A stretch of 18,422 bases of DNA from Clostridiales bacterium (lineage in GTDB: Bacteria > Bacillota_A > Clostridia > Oscillospirales > Oscillospiraceae), in assembly GCA_019417795.1 (NCBI GenBank), contig DXUR01000019.1, positions 1-18,422 on the forward strand, written 5' to 3'. This document shows, in pieces, positions 1-7,082 of this stretch. The position numbers and the translations under genes were made by a program. The notes under the pieces are model-generated. The model searched no databases. It saw only the letters and a list, made by a program, of their open reading frames with translations, and was not told where the DNA came from. The first letter of the stretch is position 1. Every line of letters starts with the position of its first letter.

Positions 1-54
1 ATCGACGAGCAGACCTTTCAGCCATTCAACGATTGCGTCGATGATAAAGTCCAT
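1..54 (-). CDS. TrbL/VirB6-like conjugal transfer protein, N-terminal 18 codons
   Basis: Partial gene running off the left edge. The 18 visible codons read MDFIIDAIVEWLKGLLVD, which resembles the start of the TrbL/VirB6-like membrane protein of Tn1549-type conjugative elements (CD1112 family), an inner-membrane part of the mating channel. The start is well supported: AAGGAG lies 6 bases before the ATG. Its position directly downstream of the maff2 3' end matches the order maff2-trbL known in these elements. Too little is visible to check domains; the family call rests on the short N-terminus plus the neighbour. Confidence 0.65.
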   Translation of the reverse strand, partial: MDFIIDAIVEWLKGLLVD

Positions 55-94
55 ATATCAGCTCCTTTTCTGGAAAAGGGACAACGGGTGACAT

Positions 95-170
95 TTAGCT
101 GAACAGCCCGGACAGCAGAGGGATAAGCTGAAGGCCGATCAGAACGACACCGCCGCCCGCCATGAGCTGT
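95..170 (-). pseudogene. maff2 family gene, 3' fragment (interrupted by element A)
   Basis: On the minus strand the fragment encodes QLMAGGGVVLIGLQLIPLLS followed by GLFS and a TAA stop. This is the hydrophobic C-terminus of the Maff2 family, small membrane proteins encoded between virD4 and trbL in Tn1549-like elements. The rest of the gene is absent here: homology stops at CAGCTCATGGC (160-170), the left repeat of element A. The matching next piece lies at 10570-10601. An ATG at 171-173 opens the same frame by chance, so a short peptide could still be made, but the N-terminal half is lost. Confidence 0.8.
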
Positions 171-222
171 TTCATACCAAAATAGGTGTAAAACTCTGCT
201 CGATGGCGGGCGGCGGCGTGTC
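146..222. repeat. Long imperfect inverted repeat at the left attachment site
   Basis: The arms at 146-167 (gacaccgccgcccgccat then gagc) and 198-222 are near-perfect reverse complements, differing only by small insertions. Weaker pairing continues inward to a centre near accaaaataggt (175-186). The outer arm is maff2 coding sequence and the inner arm belongs to element A, so the element carries an inverted near-copy of its target. This fits one half of a serine-recombinase attachment site, or a strong hairpin that would form in RNA. Confidence 0.6.
160..170. repeat. attL core of element A (direct repeat, copy 1)
   Basis: gccatgagctg, identical to 10570-10580. Left of it is maff2 3' coding sequence; right of it is non-maff2 DNA. 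The central GA is compatible with TnpX/TndX-type crossover. Confidence 0.75.
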
Positions 223-235
223 AAGAAATTTATGG
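211..235. repeat. Terminal inverted repeat of element A, left copy
   Basis: cggcggcgtgtcaagaaat plus ttatgg, matching in reverse complement the right copy at 10493-10518, with tcaagaaat and cggcgg exact and small indels between them. This is a likely recombinase arm-binding site. Confidence 0.65.
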
Positions 236-259
236 AATTTTTTTAGAACCGCCCCGGCG

Positions 260-286
260 GGAACAGGTCAGGCCGTGACCTGTTCC
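260..286. repeat. Perfect 11-bp inverted repeat over the recombinase stop codon
   Basis: ggaacaggtca (260-270), loop ggccg, tgacctgttcc (276-286). The stop codon of the recombinase lies inside the first arm. A second small GC hairpin (ccgccccggcgg, 249-260) follows. No T-run follows on the minus strand, so it is not a standard intrinsic terminator. Possible roles are an mRNA 3' stabiliser or a protein-binding dyad. Confidence 0.6.
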
Positions 287-1932
287 ACCTCCGGGATGGG
301 TTTGAGATTAAAATGAATTTCAATAGAAATGTGTCGTGTCTTATCGCTGTCGATGTGTTCATGGACAACGATTTCTTTAATCAGACGGTTGAGGGTGGCA
401 GCGTCCAGCTCCGTGATGTCGGCGTATTCCTGAATGGCGTCCACCCATTGCTTGGCGTCCACGGCAAGGCGGATTTCATCAGCCAGCTTCCTGCGCCCCT
501 GTTCAACCCGTTCCTTTAGTTCAGCCTGTTCCTTCTGCGTCTTATCCAGCATGAGATTGAAGTTTGCTTCGCTGATACGTCCGGCAACCATGTCCTCATA
601 GAGCCGCAGCACCATTTTTTCCAGTACCTCAATCCGTTCCTCGTGCTTCGTCAGGGAACGCTCCAACGCTTCCCGCTGGCCTTTCTGCTCGGCTTCACAG
701 GTGTTGGTAAGCCGTCCGGCAACAGCTTCCCCGTCCATCAGGGCGGCCTTCGCACATTCCCGGATTTTGTTCAGCACAAGGCGGTAAAGGGTTTCGTACT
801 CCACACGGTGCTGGGTACAGTGCTGTTTCCCATAGGCATTATAGGTCTTACAGGAATAAATCTGCTTCGGGTGCTTGTCGTTGGTGTAGCGGATAGTCAG
901 TGATTTCCCACACTCGCCACATTTGAGAAGCCCCGCAAACAGGCTGATTTCCCCGGTCTGGCGGGAACGCTGCCGGGATTTCAGCTTGTCCTGCACGATG
1001 TCAAAGCTCTTGCGGTCAACAATCGGCTCATGCCGTTCCTCCACCACAATCCAGTCCTGCGGCTTTTTTTCCCCGATGGTGCCGATTTTGAAGCGGTAGT
1101 CCTTCTTCTGGGAAGCGATAGCCCCGGTATAGACGGGATTCATCAGGATGTCCTTGATTACCGAAAAATCCCACATATACCGCCCGTTTACCGGGTCTTT
1201 CTTTTCCCATTTAGTGCGGACATTGCGGAAGCCCCGTTCCCGGTTCCACCATGTAGGGCAAGGCACCTTCTGTTCTTCCAGCCTGCGCCGGATAAAGTTC
1301 GGGCCGTGTCCTTCCAGCGCCCAGCGGAAGATTTGCCGGACAATGGGGGCGGTTTCCTCGTCCACCAGCAGATGGTTTTTGTCCTCCGGGTCTTTCTGAT
1401 ACCCGAAAGGGGCGATACAGCCGGTAAACTGGCCTTGCTGGGCTTTCAGAAGGTAAGAGGAATGTACCTTCTTGGAAATATCCTTGCTGTACATCTCGTT
1501 GAGGATGTTCTTGAACGGCGCAATGTCGTTATTCTCCCGCATGGTGTCGATACCGTCATTCATGGCGATATAGCGGACGCCGTGGCGGGGAAAGAAGTCC
1601 TCAATGAGTGTGCCGGTCTGCAAATAATTTCTGCCCAACCTCGATAAATCTTTCGTTATGACAAGGTTTATCTGCCTGCGCTCGATGGCTTTGAGCATCC
1701 GTTTCAGGTCGGGGCGCTCCATGTTCAGCCCCGTGTAGCCATCGTCCTGATAGACTGCCACAACCTCCCATCCCTGCTTTTCGCAGTATTTTTCCAGCAT
1801 ATCCCGCTGGTTGGCAATACTGGCGCTCTCCCCGTCAAGGTCATCGTCTTTGGAAAGCCTGCAATAGATGGCTGCCCGGAAGCTGCCTGCCAGTATTGCG
1901 TCCATGTCTGTATATTCATATCCGTTCATCAT
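268..1932 (-). CDS. Large serine recombinase of element A (TnpX/TndX type)
   Basis: Cuts and rejoins DNA to excise and integrate element A. The 554 residues show a resolvase catalytic domain at about 19-165 with the nucleophile in YCRLS (Ser27) and the TKDLSRLGRN motif (93-102). A recombinase domain follows at about 170-300, then a zinc ribbon with Cys338, Cys341, Cys361 and Cys372. Next come a coiled coil (about 415-490) and a DUF4368-like C-terminus with EIVVHEHIDSD. The length is normal for the family. The ATG is 6 bases after the tnpW stop, with no good ribosome site, suggesting translational coupling. Met10 is an alternative start. It lies at the element end, as is usual for these elements, and points toward the interrupted transfer operon. 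Confidence 0.93.
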   Translation of the reverse strand: MMNGYEYTDMDAILAGSFRAAIYCRLSKDDDLDGESASIANQRDMLEKYCEKQGWEVVAVYQDDGYTGLNMERPDLKRMLKAIERRQINLVITKDLSRLGRNYLQTGTLIEDFFPRHGVRYIAMNDGIDTMRENNDIAPFKNILNEMYSKDISKKVHSSYLLKAQQGQFTGCIAPFGYQKDPEDKNHLLVDEETAPIVRQIFRWALEGHGPNFIRRRLEEQKVPCPTWWNRERGFRNVRTKWEKKDPVNGRYMWDFSVIKDILMNPVYTGAIASQKKDYRFKIGTIGEKKPQDWIVVEERHEPIVDRKSFDIVQDKLKSRQRSRQTGEISLFAGLLKCGECGKSLTIRYTNDKHPKQIYSCKTYNAYGKQHCTQHRVEYETLYRLVLNKIRECAKAALMDGEAVAGRLTNTCEAEQKGQREALERSLTKHEERIEVLEKMVLRLYEDMVAGRISEANFNLMLDKTQKEQAELKERVEQGRRKLADEIRLAVDAKQWVDAIQEYADITELDAATLNRLIKEIVVHEHIDSDKTRHISIEIHFNLKPIPEVEQVTA

Positions 1933-1938
1933 AACCGT

Positions 1939-2136
1939 TTACCCGCACAATCCAGACGGAACACGGTTCTTCTGAACCTCATCCTTATTATACTCTAAAT
2001 CTTGTGTTTTCGCAAGATTTTCTTTGCTGGTATTCTGCCCATATTTTTGGGCAATCAGGCTCACAAAGACGTCTGTGGCGTCCAGTTCGCCGTCAAAAAC
2101 TGTGGTAACATGAATCTCTGTTTTCGTTTTTGCCAT
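1939..2136 (-). CDS. tnpW: Transposon-encoded TnpW family protein (element A)
   Basis: A 65-residue protein beginning MAKTKTEIHVTTVFDGELDA and ending NRVPSGLCG. The start pattern, the conserved PSGLCG end and the position just before a TnpX-type recombinase match the TnpW family named from Tn4451. Its function is not established; its constant pairing with the recombinase suggests an accessory role in excision or its control. GGAGG lies 10 bases before the ATG. It is followed after 6 bases by the recombinase start, so the two are probably co-translated. Confidence 0.8.
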   Translation of the reverse strand: MAKTKTEIHVTTVFDGELDATDVFVSLIAQKYGQNTSKENLAKTQDLEYNKDEVQKNRVPSGLCG

Positions 2137-2378
2137 AGGCAGTTATCCTCCATAATAGAATAAGCCAGACAAGGAGAAGGTCGGCAACGAAGTCCGGCAA
2201 CGGGCTTCAAAAAACCTGAAAACTATCTCTGTCTGGCAGTTTGGCTCTTATTTTTATTTTCTTTTATTTTTCTGTTGTTTTGGTTGCTGATAAGGGGAAA
2301 AGCCCGCAGTTACGGGGGGTTTCCCGGCAACCGGCTCGGCAACGGGAGTGCAACAGGGTCGGCAACCGGCTGCATTTT
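2137..2378. other. Iteron-like intergenic region, candidate replication origin of element A
   Basis: This 242-bp gap holds no convincing gene. It has five direct copies of cggcaac at 2182, 2195, 2325, 2337 and 2360, with similar flanks, spaced 13, 130, 12 and 23 bp. A T-rich tract (about 2248-2280) lies between the two clusters. An inverted repeat, gccagaca (2164-2171) and tgtctggc (2230-2237), borders the tract. Repeats beside an easily melted tract, directly downstream of the primase and helicase genes, look like a replication origin. This is inference: no known origin was matched. Confidence 0.45.
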
Positions 2379-3773
2379 TCAGAAGGGAAGCTCCATCTGT
2401 TCCGTGACTTCCTCAAATCCTTCCGGGATTTTTTCAGCTCCGTTGCTGATGTCCGTTGCTTTCGTTTCACGCTCCCAGCCCTTTTGCCTGCCGTATTCCG
2501 GGAACACACGGGGGTTGGAAAAGTAATTCCAGCCCGTCACGCAATGGTTCATGATGTCGTTGACTTCCCGGATTTCCCATTGCTTCGGCTCGTCAAAGGG
2601 GTGGTTCAGGGCTTCCTTGAAAAGCTGCTTGGAACACACCATGCCGCCGGTATAGCGGTCAAGGTATGCCTGTATCATCCCGGCCTTGGTGTCCTCCGGC
2701 ATGAAATCCCGCTGGTGTTCTTTGAGATAGCGCACCATTTCCGGGCTGAAAGACAGCTTAAAATCCCCGCTGCGGTAAACCGTCATGGCTTCTGCCCAGA
2801 CCTGTGCAAGATAGGCTCTGGAAGCGGCTTCGTCCTCCAAAATGTGAACCTCGGCCTGTTCCGGGTACACCATGACCGGCAGGAAGCGCCGGTTGCCGGA
2901 ACGGTCAAGGGGCAGGAAGTCAAGGGCATTGGAAGTGCCGCCGAACACACATTGCCGCAGCCTGTCCTCCGGGTGGGTTTCGTATGGGATTTTATAGACC
3001 TCCTTCTGTCGGCTTAAAAATGACTTGATTTCCTCAATGCTCTTGGCATTGGCGGTGGCAATCATCTCCGACATCTCGATAATCCAGTGGCCTTGCAGCT
3101 TGCGGTACACGTTATCATCATCCAGCTTCCGCAAATCATCGGAAAACCACTCGTCTTTTACTGCCAGCAGCCGGAAAAAGGTGGATTTCCCGGCTCCCTG
3201 ACCGCCCACCAGACAGAGCATGACTTCAAATTTACAGCCGGGGCAAAATGCCCGGTGGATGGCTCCCAGCAGGAACAGCCGCAGGGCTTCATAGGTGTAC
3301 TGGTCGGTGTCGGCTCCCAGAAAGTGGCGCAGGCAATAGCGGATACGCTCCTGCCCATCCCATGAAAGGCCGTTCAGGTAGTCCCGGACGGGGTGGTAGC
3401 CGTTTTCATTGGCAACAATCCCGATGGCGGCGGTAATCTTTTTCTCACTGGTAAGCCCATAGGTTTCTTCCAGATACAGGAGCAGATAGTTCATATCCGT
3501 GTCCGTGATGGCGGTGCCGATGCGGTGGTAGCCGATGGGCTTTACAATGTCCACTCGCTCGGTCAGCAGATTTTTTGCGATTGCCCCGGAAAGCAGCGGG
3601 TCATTCTGAAAGACGGTCAGGCAGTTGCGGATACTGTTGCGGACGCTGCCTTTCTCGGTGCTTTCCAGCATGGCCTTTACTTCCTCAATGCTCCGGGGCG
3701 GGGCTGCTTCTTGTATGGTCTGTTCTGCGGCCTGCCGTATCTTGGGCGGCAAGCTCTGCCATTCGTCTTTCAA
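2379..3773 (-). CDS. VapE-type helicase/ATPase (virulence-associated E family)
   Basis: Probable replicative ATPase of element A, working with the CHC2 primase upstream. The 464 residues carry a P-loop GGQGAGKST (190-198), a Walker-B-like WIIEMSEM (230-237) and the conserved FGGTSN...DRSGNRRFLPV block typical of the virulence-associated E (PF05272) family. The start is TTG at 3773 preceded by AAGGAAG, placing it inside the last 89 bases of the primase gene. An in-frame ATG at 3668 with GAGGAAG upstream is an alternative. The tail after about residue 380 has no motif I recognise. The overlapping arrangement indicates co-translation with the primase. Confidence in the family is high; in the exact start, moderate. 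Confidence 0.88.
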   Translation of the reverse strand: MKDEWQSLPPKIRQAAEQTIQEAAPPRSIEEVKAMLESTEKGSVRNSIRNCLTVFQNDPLLSGAIAKNLLTERVDIVKPIGYHRIGTAITDTDMNYLLLYLEETYGLTSEKKITAAIGIVANENGYHPVRDYLNGLSWDGQERIRYCLRHFLGADTDQYTYEALRLFLLGAIHRAFCPGCKFEVMLCLVGGQGAGKSTFFRLLAVKDEWFSDDLRKLDDDNVYRKLQGHWIIEMSEMIATANAKSIEEIKSFLSRQKEVYKIPYETHPEDRLRQCVFGGTSNALDFLPLDRSGNRRFLPVMVYPEQAEVHILEDEAASRAYLAQVWAEAMTVYRSGDFKLSFSPEMVRYLKEHQRDFMPEDTKAGMIQAYLDRYTGGMVCSKQLFKEALNHPFDEPKQWEIREVNDIMNHCVTGWNYFSNPRVFPEYGRQKGWERETKATDISNGAEKIPEGFEEVTEQMELPF

Positions 3774-4326
3774 GATTGCTCACTTCCTTTCCATAGTCAA
3801 CGATAAGGACTGCCCGTTCCTCCATATCCGGGGAGAGCAGCACATCCAGCAGATATTCCACATGGGATTGCTTCTGCAAGGCTTCCACAAAAAGCGGGTG
3901 CCATGCTTCTTCCGGCATCTTAGGGGCATAGTCCCGTTTCCAGCGGCGCAGAAGATGGTAATAATCGGACAGCACCCGGAAGCAGTAACGCTCCATGCGG
4001 CAAAACCGCTGTTCCGGGGTTTCCTGCCGGGGTTTGGGTTTTCTCCTGCCGGGTGGTTCCCTGTCCTCATAGGGGATGGAGAACTCCTGCGCCAGCATGA
4101 GGGCGGCTTCCTTCGGACTGACAGCTTCCAGACGGGAAACAAAGTCAATCACATCCCCGTCTGCCTGACAGCCGAAACAGTGAAAGCGCCGGTCAACCTT
4201 CATGCTGGGGTTTTTATCAGCATGGAAGGGGCAGACACACATCCCGTTTCGTCCCACCCGGATTCCAAAATGCTCCGCAGCCTGCCGGGTGGTAACAGAC
4301 TGCTTGACAGCTTTAAATACATTCAA
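3685..4326 (-). CDS. CHC2 zinc-finger DNA primase-like protein
   Basis: A 213-residue protein with an N-terminal zinc finger of DnaG-primase type: CVCPFH followed by HCFGC, with NPSMKV between. The catalytic Toprim domain is missing, so it likely acts with the VapE-like helicase encoded next. I chose a TTG start at 4326 (MNVFKAVKQSVTT) because AGGAGG sits 6 bases upstream; the longer ATG frame would run back into the relaxase gene without a ribosome site. The stop lies inside the helicase gene. It is 64 bases downstream of the relaxase, in the same operon. The gap contains two direct copies of aagcgcct. Confidence 0.8.
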   Translation of the reverse strand: MNVFKAVKQSVTTRQAAEHFGIRVGRNGMCVCPFHADKNPSMKVDRRFHCFGCQADGDVIDFVSRLEAVSPKEAALMLAQEFSIPYEDREPPGRRKPKPRQETPEQRFCRMERYCFRVLSDYYHLLRRWKRDYAPKMPEEAWHPLFVEALQKQSHVEYLLDVLLSPDMEERAVLIVDYGKEVSNLERRMAELAAQDTAGRRTDHTRSSPAPEH

Positions 4327-4390
4327 ATAAATCCTCCTGAAAATAAGAAAAGCGCCTGTCATTCTCGAAAAAGAAAATAGCAAGCGCCTA

Positions 4391-5980
4391 TTAAAGTTCC
4401 ATATCCTGTTTTTTCTCTGTGCGGGGCTGCTTCCGTTTCTCGGCCTGTTCTTCCCGGATACGCTGCGTCCGGCCTTTGACTGCCTGCTGGATGGACGGTT
4501 TCTTTCCCGGCTCGGCGGTCTGGCGGTACTGTTCAGACGGAAGAACCTGATTGAGCCAGTGACGCACATCCCGGAGAATCTTCACATCCTCCTGTAATGC
4601 GGACAACCGTTCCTTATATCCGGCAACTTCTCCGGCAAGCTGTGTCTGTTCCTCATTCAGCTTTTTAATGCTGTACTTCTTCTCCTTCAAATGCACCTTG
4701 AAATAACGGATAGCGGCATTATAGGCGTCCAGCTCGTCCCGATGGGCGGCGGCAAACTGTTCCCGTGGCTTCTTAAACCGGATGGCAGCATACTCCACAT
4801 GAACCGGCTTATGGGCTTCAAAGTTGGCGATATGGGAAAGCAGGGTGTTGATTTCTTTCATACGCTGTTCTTTCGGCTTCATCTCTGCCCGGATGGAAAC
4901 GGCCTGCCCGCTGACGGTATCCAGATAAGCGTCCAAACTCTGCACAGTGGACAGCTCCTTTTCCCGCAGATAGCGGATAGCTTCCATAACCTTGTTGAAA
5001 TCGGCAACGCTGCCTGTAAGCTGGCCTTTGCTTGTCCAGCCTGTACGTTCCTCCCGGCGCAAATCCAGATATTTCCCCAGCAGCTCCGGCAGGGTGGGTT
5101 CCTTCGATTCCTGCAAGGCTTCCAGCAGGGCGGCTTTTTTCTCCTTCAGGTCTGCAATCCAGCCTTTCAGGTGGCGTACCATCTGCCGGATAGATTGCAT
5201 AAGGGAATTGGCGGCTTTGATGTCCCGGTTCAAGTTGCCGATGTTGGTCTGTATCCCTCGTTTCTCCATCTGGCTGACTGCTGGCCCCATATGGACGGTG
5301 GGGATTTTATCAAGCCCCTGCCGTTCATAGGAACGAAGGTCAAGGCGCTCCGGGCGTCCGTTGGCTTCCAGATAGCGGTTAGCGGTAGCCGCCCAGCCCT
5401 GCCGCCAGATCTCTCCGTACTTCTGGTCGTTCCAGTCCACGGTATCCTCCTTGTGGCTTTTCCAGCTCCCGGACGGGAGCCGGATACGCTCGCCGTTCTC
5501 GTCAAGGTCATAAACCTTCCGGCTCTTGGGAAGCCATTTCCCGTTTTCGTCCATTGCCCGCATGGTCAGCAGGATGTGGGCGTGGGGATTCCCATTCCCT
5601 TTGTCGTGGATGGCAAAATCGGCAATCATGCCTTTAGAAACAAAAAACTCCCGGCAGTAGTCCCGGATAAGGTCGGCGTGCTGTTCCGGGGGGATTTCCC
5701 TCGGTATGGCAAGCACGATTCTCCGGGCAAGCTGGGAGTTCCATTGCTTCTCGATAGCTTCGGCGGCGTTCCACAAAGTATTGCGGTCTGCATACGCTGG
5801 TGGGGCGTGGGGCGGCAGCATGATTTCTGTATGGACAATCTCGCTTTTATGGGAATAGTATTTCTGCTTCTGGTCGTACTCGGAAAACAGCCGTTCCCCA
5901 CTCTGGTAGGCGGCAGACGCAACGGCTGACTGGTGGTTGCTGCGCTGGATTATTTTTATATCATGGTGTGGACAGGGCAT
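4391..5980 (-). CDS. MobA/MobL (MobQ) family relaxase of element A
   Basis: Nicks one DNA strand at oriT and stays attached to it for conjugal transfer. The 529 residues have an N-terminal relaxase domain with SAVASAAYQSGE (18-29), a MobA/MobL hallmark, and the metal-binding motif HDKGNGNPHAH (125-135), including the NPHxH histidines. The C-terminal half is rich in charged coiled coil (about 235-490) and ends in a basic Lys/Arg tail. The ATG at 5980 has AAGGAGG 6 bases upstream. It follows the SdpI-like cargo gene and a terminator. Its probable oriT is the hairpin cluster at 6584-6793, on the far side of the cargo gene. Confidence 0.9.
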   Translation of the reverse strand: MPCPHHDIKIIQRSNHQSAVASAAYQSGERLFSEYDQKQKYYSHKSEIVHTEIMLPPHAPPAYADRNTLWNAAEAIEKQWNSQLARRIVLAIPREIPPEQHADLIRDYCREFFVSKGMIADFAIHDKGNGNPHAHILLTMRAMDENGKWLPKSRKVYDLDENGERIRLPSGSWKSHKEDTVDWNDQKYGEIWRQGWAATANRYLEANGRPERLDLRSYERQGLDKIPTVHMGPAVSQMEKRGIQTNIGNLNRDIKAANSLMQSIRQMVRHLKGWIADLKEKKAALLEALQESKEPTLPELLGKYLDLRREERTGWTSKGQLTGSVADFNKVMEAIRYLREKELSTVQSLDAYLDTVSGQAVSIRAEMKPKEQRMKEINTLLSHIANFEAHKPVHVEYAAIRFKKPREQFAAAHRDELDAYNAAIRYFKVHLKEKKYSIKKLNEEQTQLAGEVAGYKERLSALQEDVKILRDVRHWLNQVLPSEQYRQTAEPGKKPSIQQAVKGRTQRIREEQAEKRKQPRTEKKQDMEL

Positions 5981-6010
5981 AGCGTTCCTCCTTCCTGTGG
6001 TTGATTTTGG

Positions 6011-6049
6011 GCAAAAGAAAAGCAGGAAACCGTTTCTGATTTCCTGCTT
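6011..6049 (-). terminator. Intrinsic terminator after the SdpI-like gene
   Basis: Arms aagcaggaaa (6020-6029) and tttcctgctt (6040-6049) form a 10-bp perfect stem with a 10-base loop. Read on the minus strand it is followed by TTTCTTTTG. It ends the SdpI-like transcript and sits only about 40 bases before the relaxase start, so it could also act as an attenuator for the relaxase. Confidence 0.75.
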
Positions 6050-6132
6050 AGTGGTGTCGCTGGTAGGCGATTAGTATTCAGTTTTGAAGGTTCGGGTCAG
6101 GTTGGCTCGATGATGGAAAGCTGTCTAATAGC

Positions 6133-6492
6133 TTAAAAGTTTTTGTTCGCAAATTTACTTGTAATTCCAGTTTCTGTTTTATAAAATCCAAAAATCAGAA
6201 AAATAATTCCAACAACTACTCCTGCAAATACGGTAGTCTGTGTAGAAATATTAAGAAGAAGTAAGGATATACACAAAACGATTTCTACCAAACCTAATGT
6301 TTTGCCAATACCAATAAAAATATTAGGTGCTATGCTTTGTGCATAATCCCAATGCTCTTGTGACTTCCGAGATGTAGGCGTATTGTATCCGTTACCGGAT
6401 GTCATATCTTTTACCGGGTGCTTCTTTAAGATATATCCTACAAAAACCATAACAAAGGGTATGATGAAATTCAAAGCAATCAATCCATACAT
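6133..6492 (-). CDS. SdpI/YhfL-like small membrane protein
   Basis: A 119-residue integral membrane protein with three clear hydrophobic segments (about 4-22, 65-85 and 88-106). The middle block, NGYNTPTSRKSQEHWDYAQ, resembles the GYRTP...S...W..A signature of the SdpI family. SdpI in Bacillus is the immunity protein against the SdpC toxin and also sequesters a repressor; this protein has only the C-terminal SdpI-like part. The start has AAGGAG 8 bases upstream. It has its own promoter and terminator and is clearly more AT-rich than the mobilisation genes, so it looks like acquired cargo between oriT and the relaxase. A role in resistance or immunity is inference. Confidence 0.72.
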   Translation of the reverse strand: MYGLIALNFIIPFVMVFVGYILKKHPVKDMTSGNGYNTPTSRKSQEHWDYAQSIAPNIFIGIGKTLGLVEIVLCISLLLLNISTQTTVFAGVVVGIIFLIFGFYKTETGITSKFANKNF

Positions 6493-6529
6493 AAAACCAT
6501 CTCCTTAGATAGTGTTCGTCATTAGCTTT

Positions 6530-6558
6530 ATTATACTACGGGCAGTCCTGTTTTGGAA
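6530..6558 (-). promoter_or_regulatory. Promoter of the SdpI-like gene
   Basis: On the minus strand a consensus -10 TATAAT (6530-6535) lies about 38 bases before the start codon. A weak -35 candidate, TTCCAA, is 17 bases further upstream. The -10 is clear; the -35 is poor. Confidence 0.55.
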
Positions 6559-6583
6559 TAGATAAATTGTAAACTTGCTGGAC

Positions 6584-6793
6584 GGGAACAGCTTGCAGCG
6601 CAAGGTGTTCCCGGGCGGCAAGTCCACAAAGGGGTAGCTGGCGCAGCCAGCGCAGGGGAAGTGTAGCGTCCCCTGTGATGATTGGAAGCAGCCGCAACGG
6701 TGCTGAAAATCATCCGCTTTCCGCAGGAAGCCCCCGGCAGGGCGCAACGCACCGGCTTGACCGGTGTATAGTTGCGCCCTTACTCCGTAAGGG
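6584..6793. other. Hairpin-rich noncoding region, candidate oriT of element A
   Basis: Successive inverted repeats: 6584-6596/6600-6612 (13-bp arms, one mismatch), gctggc 6637-6642/6646-6651, cagggga 6653-6659/6669-6675, gatgatt 6677-6683 with aatcatc 6708-6714, ggcgcaac 6741-6748 with gttgcgcc 6771-6778 (enclosing caccgg/ccggtg), and cccttac 6777-6783/6787-6793. The plus strand reads tagttGCGCCCTTAC, close to the TAAGTGCGCCCT nick region known for IncQ/MobQ transfer origins. The neighbouring relaxase is MobQ type. The last hairpin overlaps the end of the DUF3847 gene. Confidence 0.55.
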
Positions 6794-7082
6794 ATTCCCC
6801 GGCTACCCGCCCTTTCACGCTTTCTGCAACTATTTCCTTCATGCCACTTTGAGAAAATGCCTGTTTCAGAATGTCCATCACATCCTCGTCTGTCAGCACT
6901 TCCGGCCTTAAAAGGAAACTTTCCAGCATAGCTCCTCTGGTACAGAGCCGGTGCGTCCGTTCCTTCCGGGTAAGCTGCTTCACCTGGTGTTCCAGTATTT
7001 TTTCTTCATGCTGCGCCCGCCGCAGTCTGGCTTCGCCTTTGGCAATCTCCTGATTCAGCTTTTCCAGCTTCTCATTTATCAT
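6780..7082 (-). CDS. DUF3847-like protein, probable mobilisation accessory
   Basis: A 100-residue protein. Residues 1-42 form a charged heptad-like coiled coil (MINEKLEKLNQEIAKGEARL and on), followed by KERTHRLCTRGAMLES, the most recognisable block of the DUF3847 family that accompanies MobA/MobL relaxases in Firmicutes elements. The coiled-coil plus THRL.TRGA layout suggests an auxiliary relaxosome protein, but that function is inferred from context. It begins with an ATGA overlap with the gene upstream, so it is translationally coupled. Its stop codon lies in the oriT candidate. Confidence 0.7.
   Translation of the reverse strand: MINEKLEKLNQEIAKGEARLRRAQHEEKILEHQVKQLTRKERTHRLCTRGAMLESFLLRPEVLTDEDVMDILKQAFSQSGMKEIVAESVKGRVAGESLTE

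Noticed and set aside
2241..3017. 258-codon open frame on the plus strand
   Set aside because: It lies opposite the VapE-like gene, has no family-like motifs and no ribosome site; it is a shadow of the GC-biased codons.
4350..4389. Two aagcgcct copies between relaxase and primase as a terminator
   Set aside because: They are direct, not inverted, repeats and form no stem; too short to call a functional element.
4691..5929. 412-codon open frame on the plus strand
   Set aside because: Antisense to the MobQ relaxase, whose motifs are clear; the plus-strand product has no recognisable pattern.
6505..6752. Two overlapping minus-strand frames of 73 and 80 codons
   Set aside because: They cover the hairpin array and the SdpI promoter, lack ribosome sites and contradict each other in frame.
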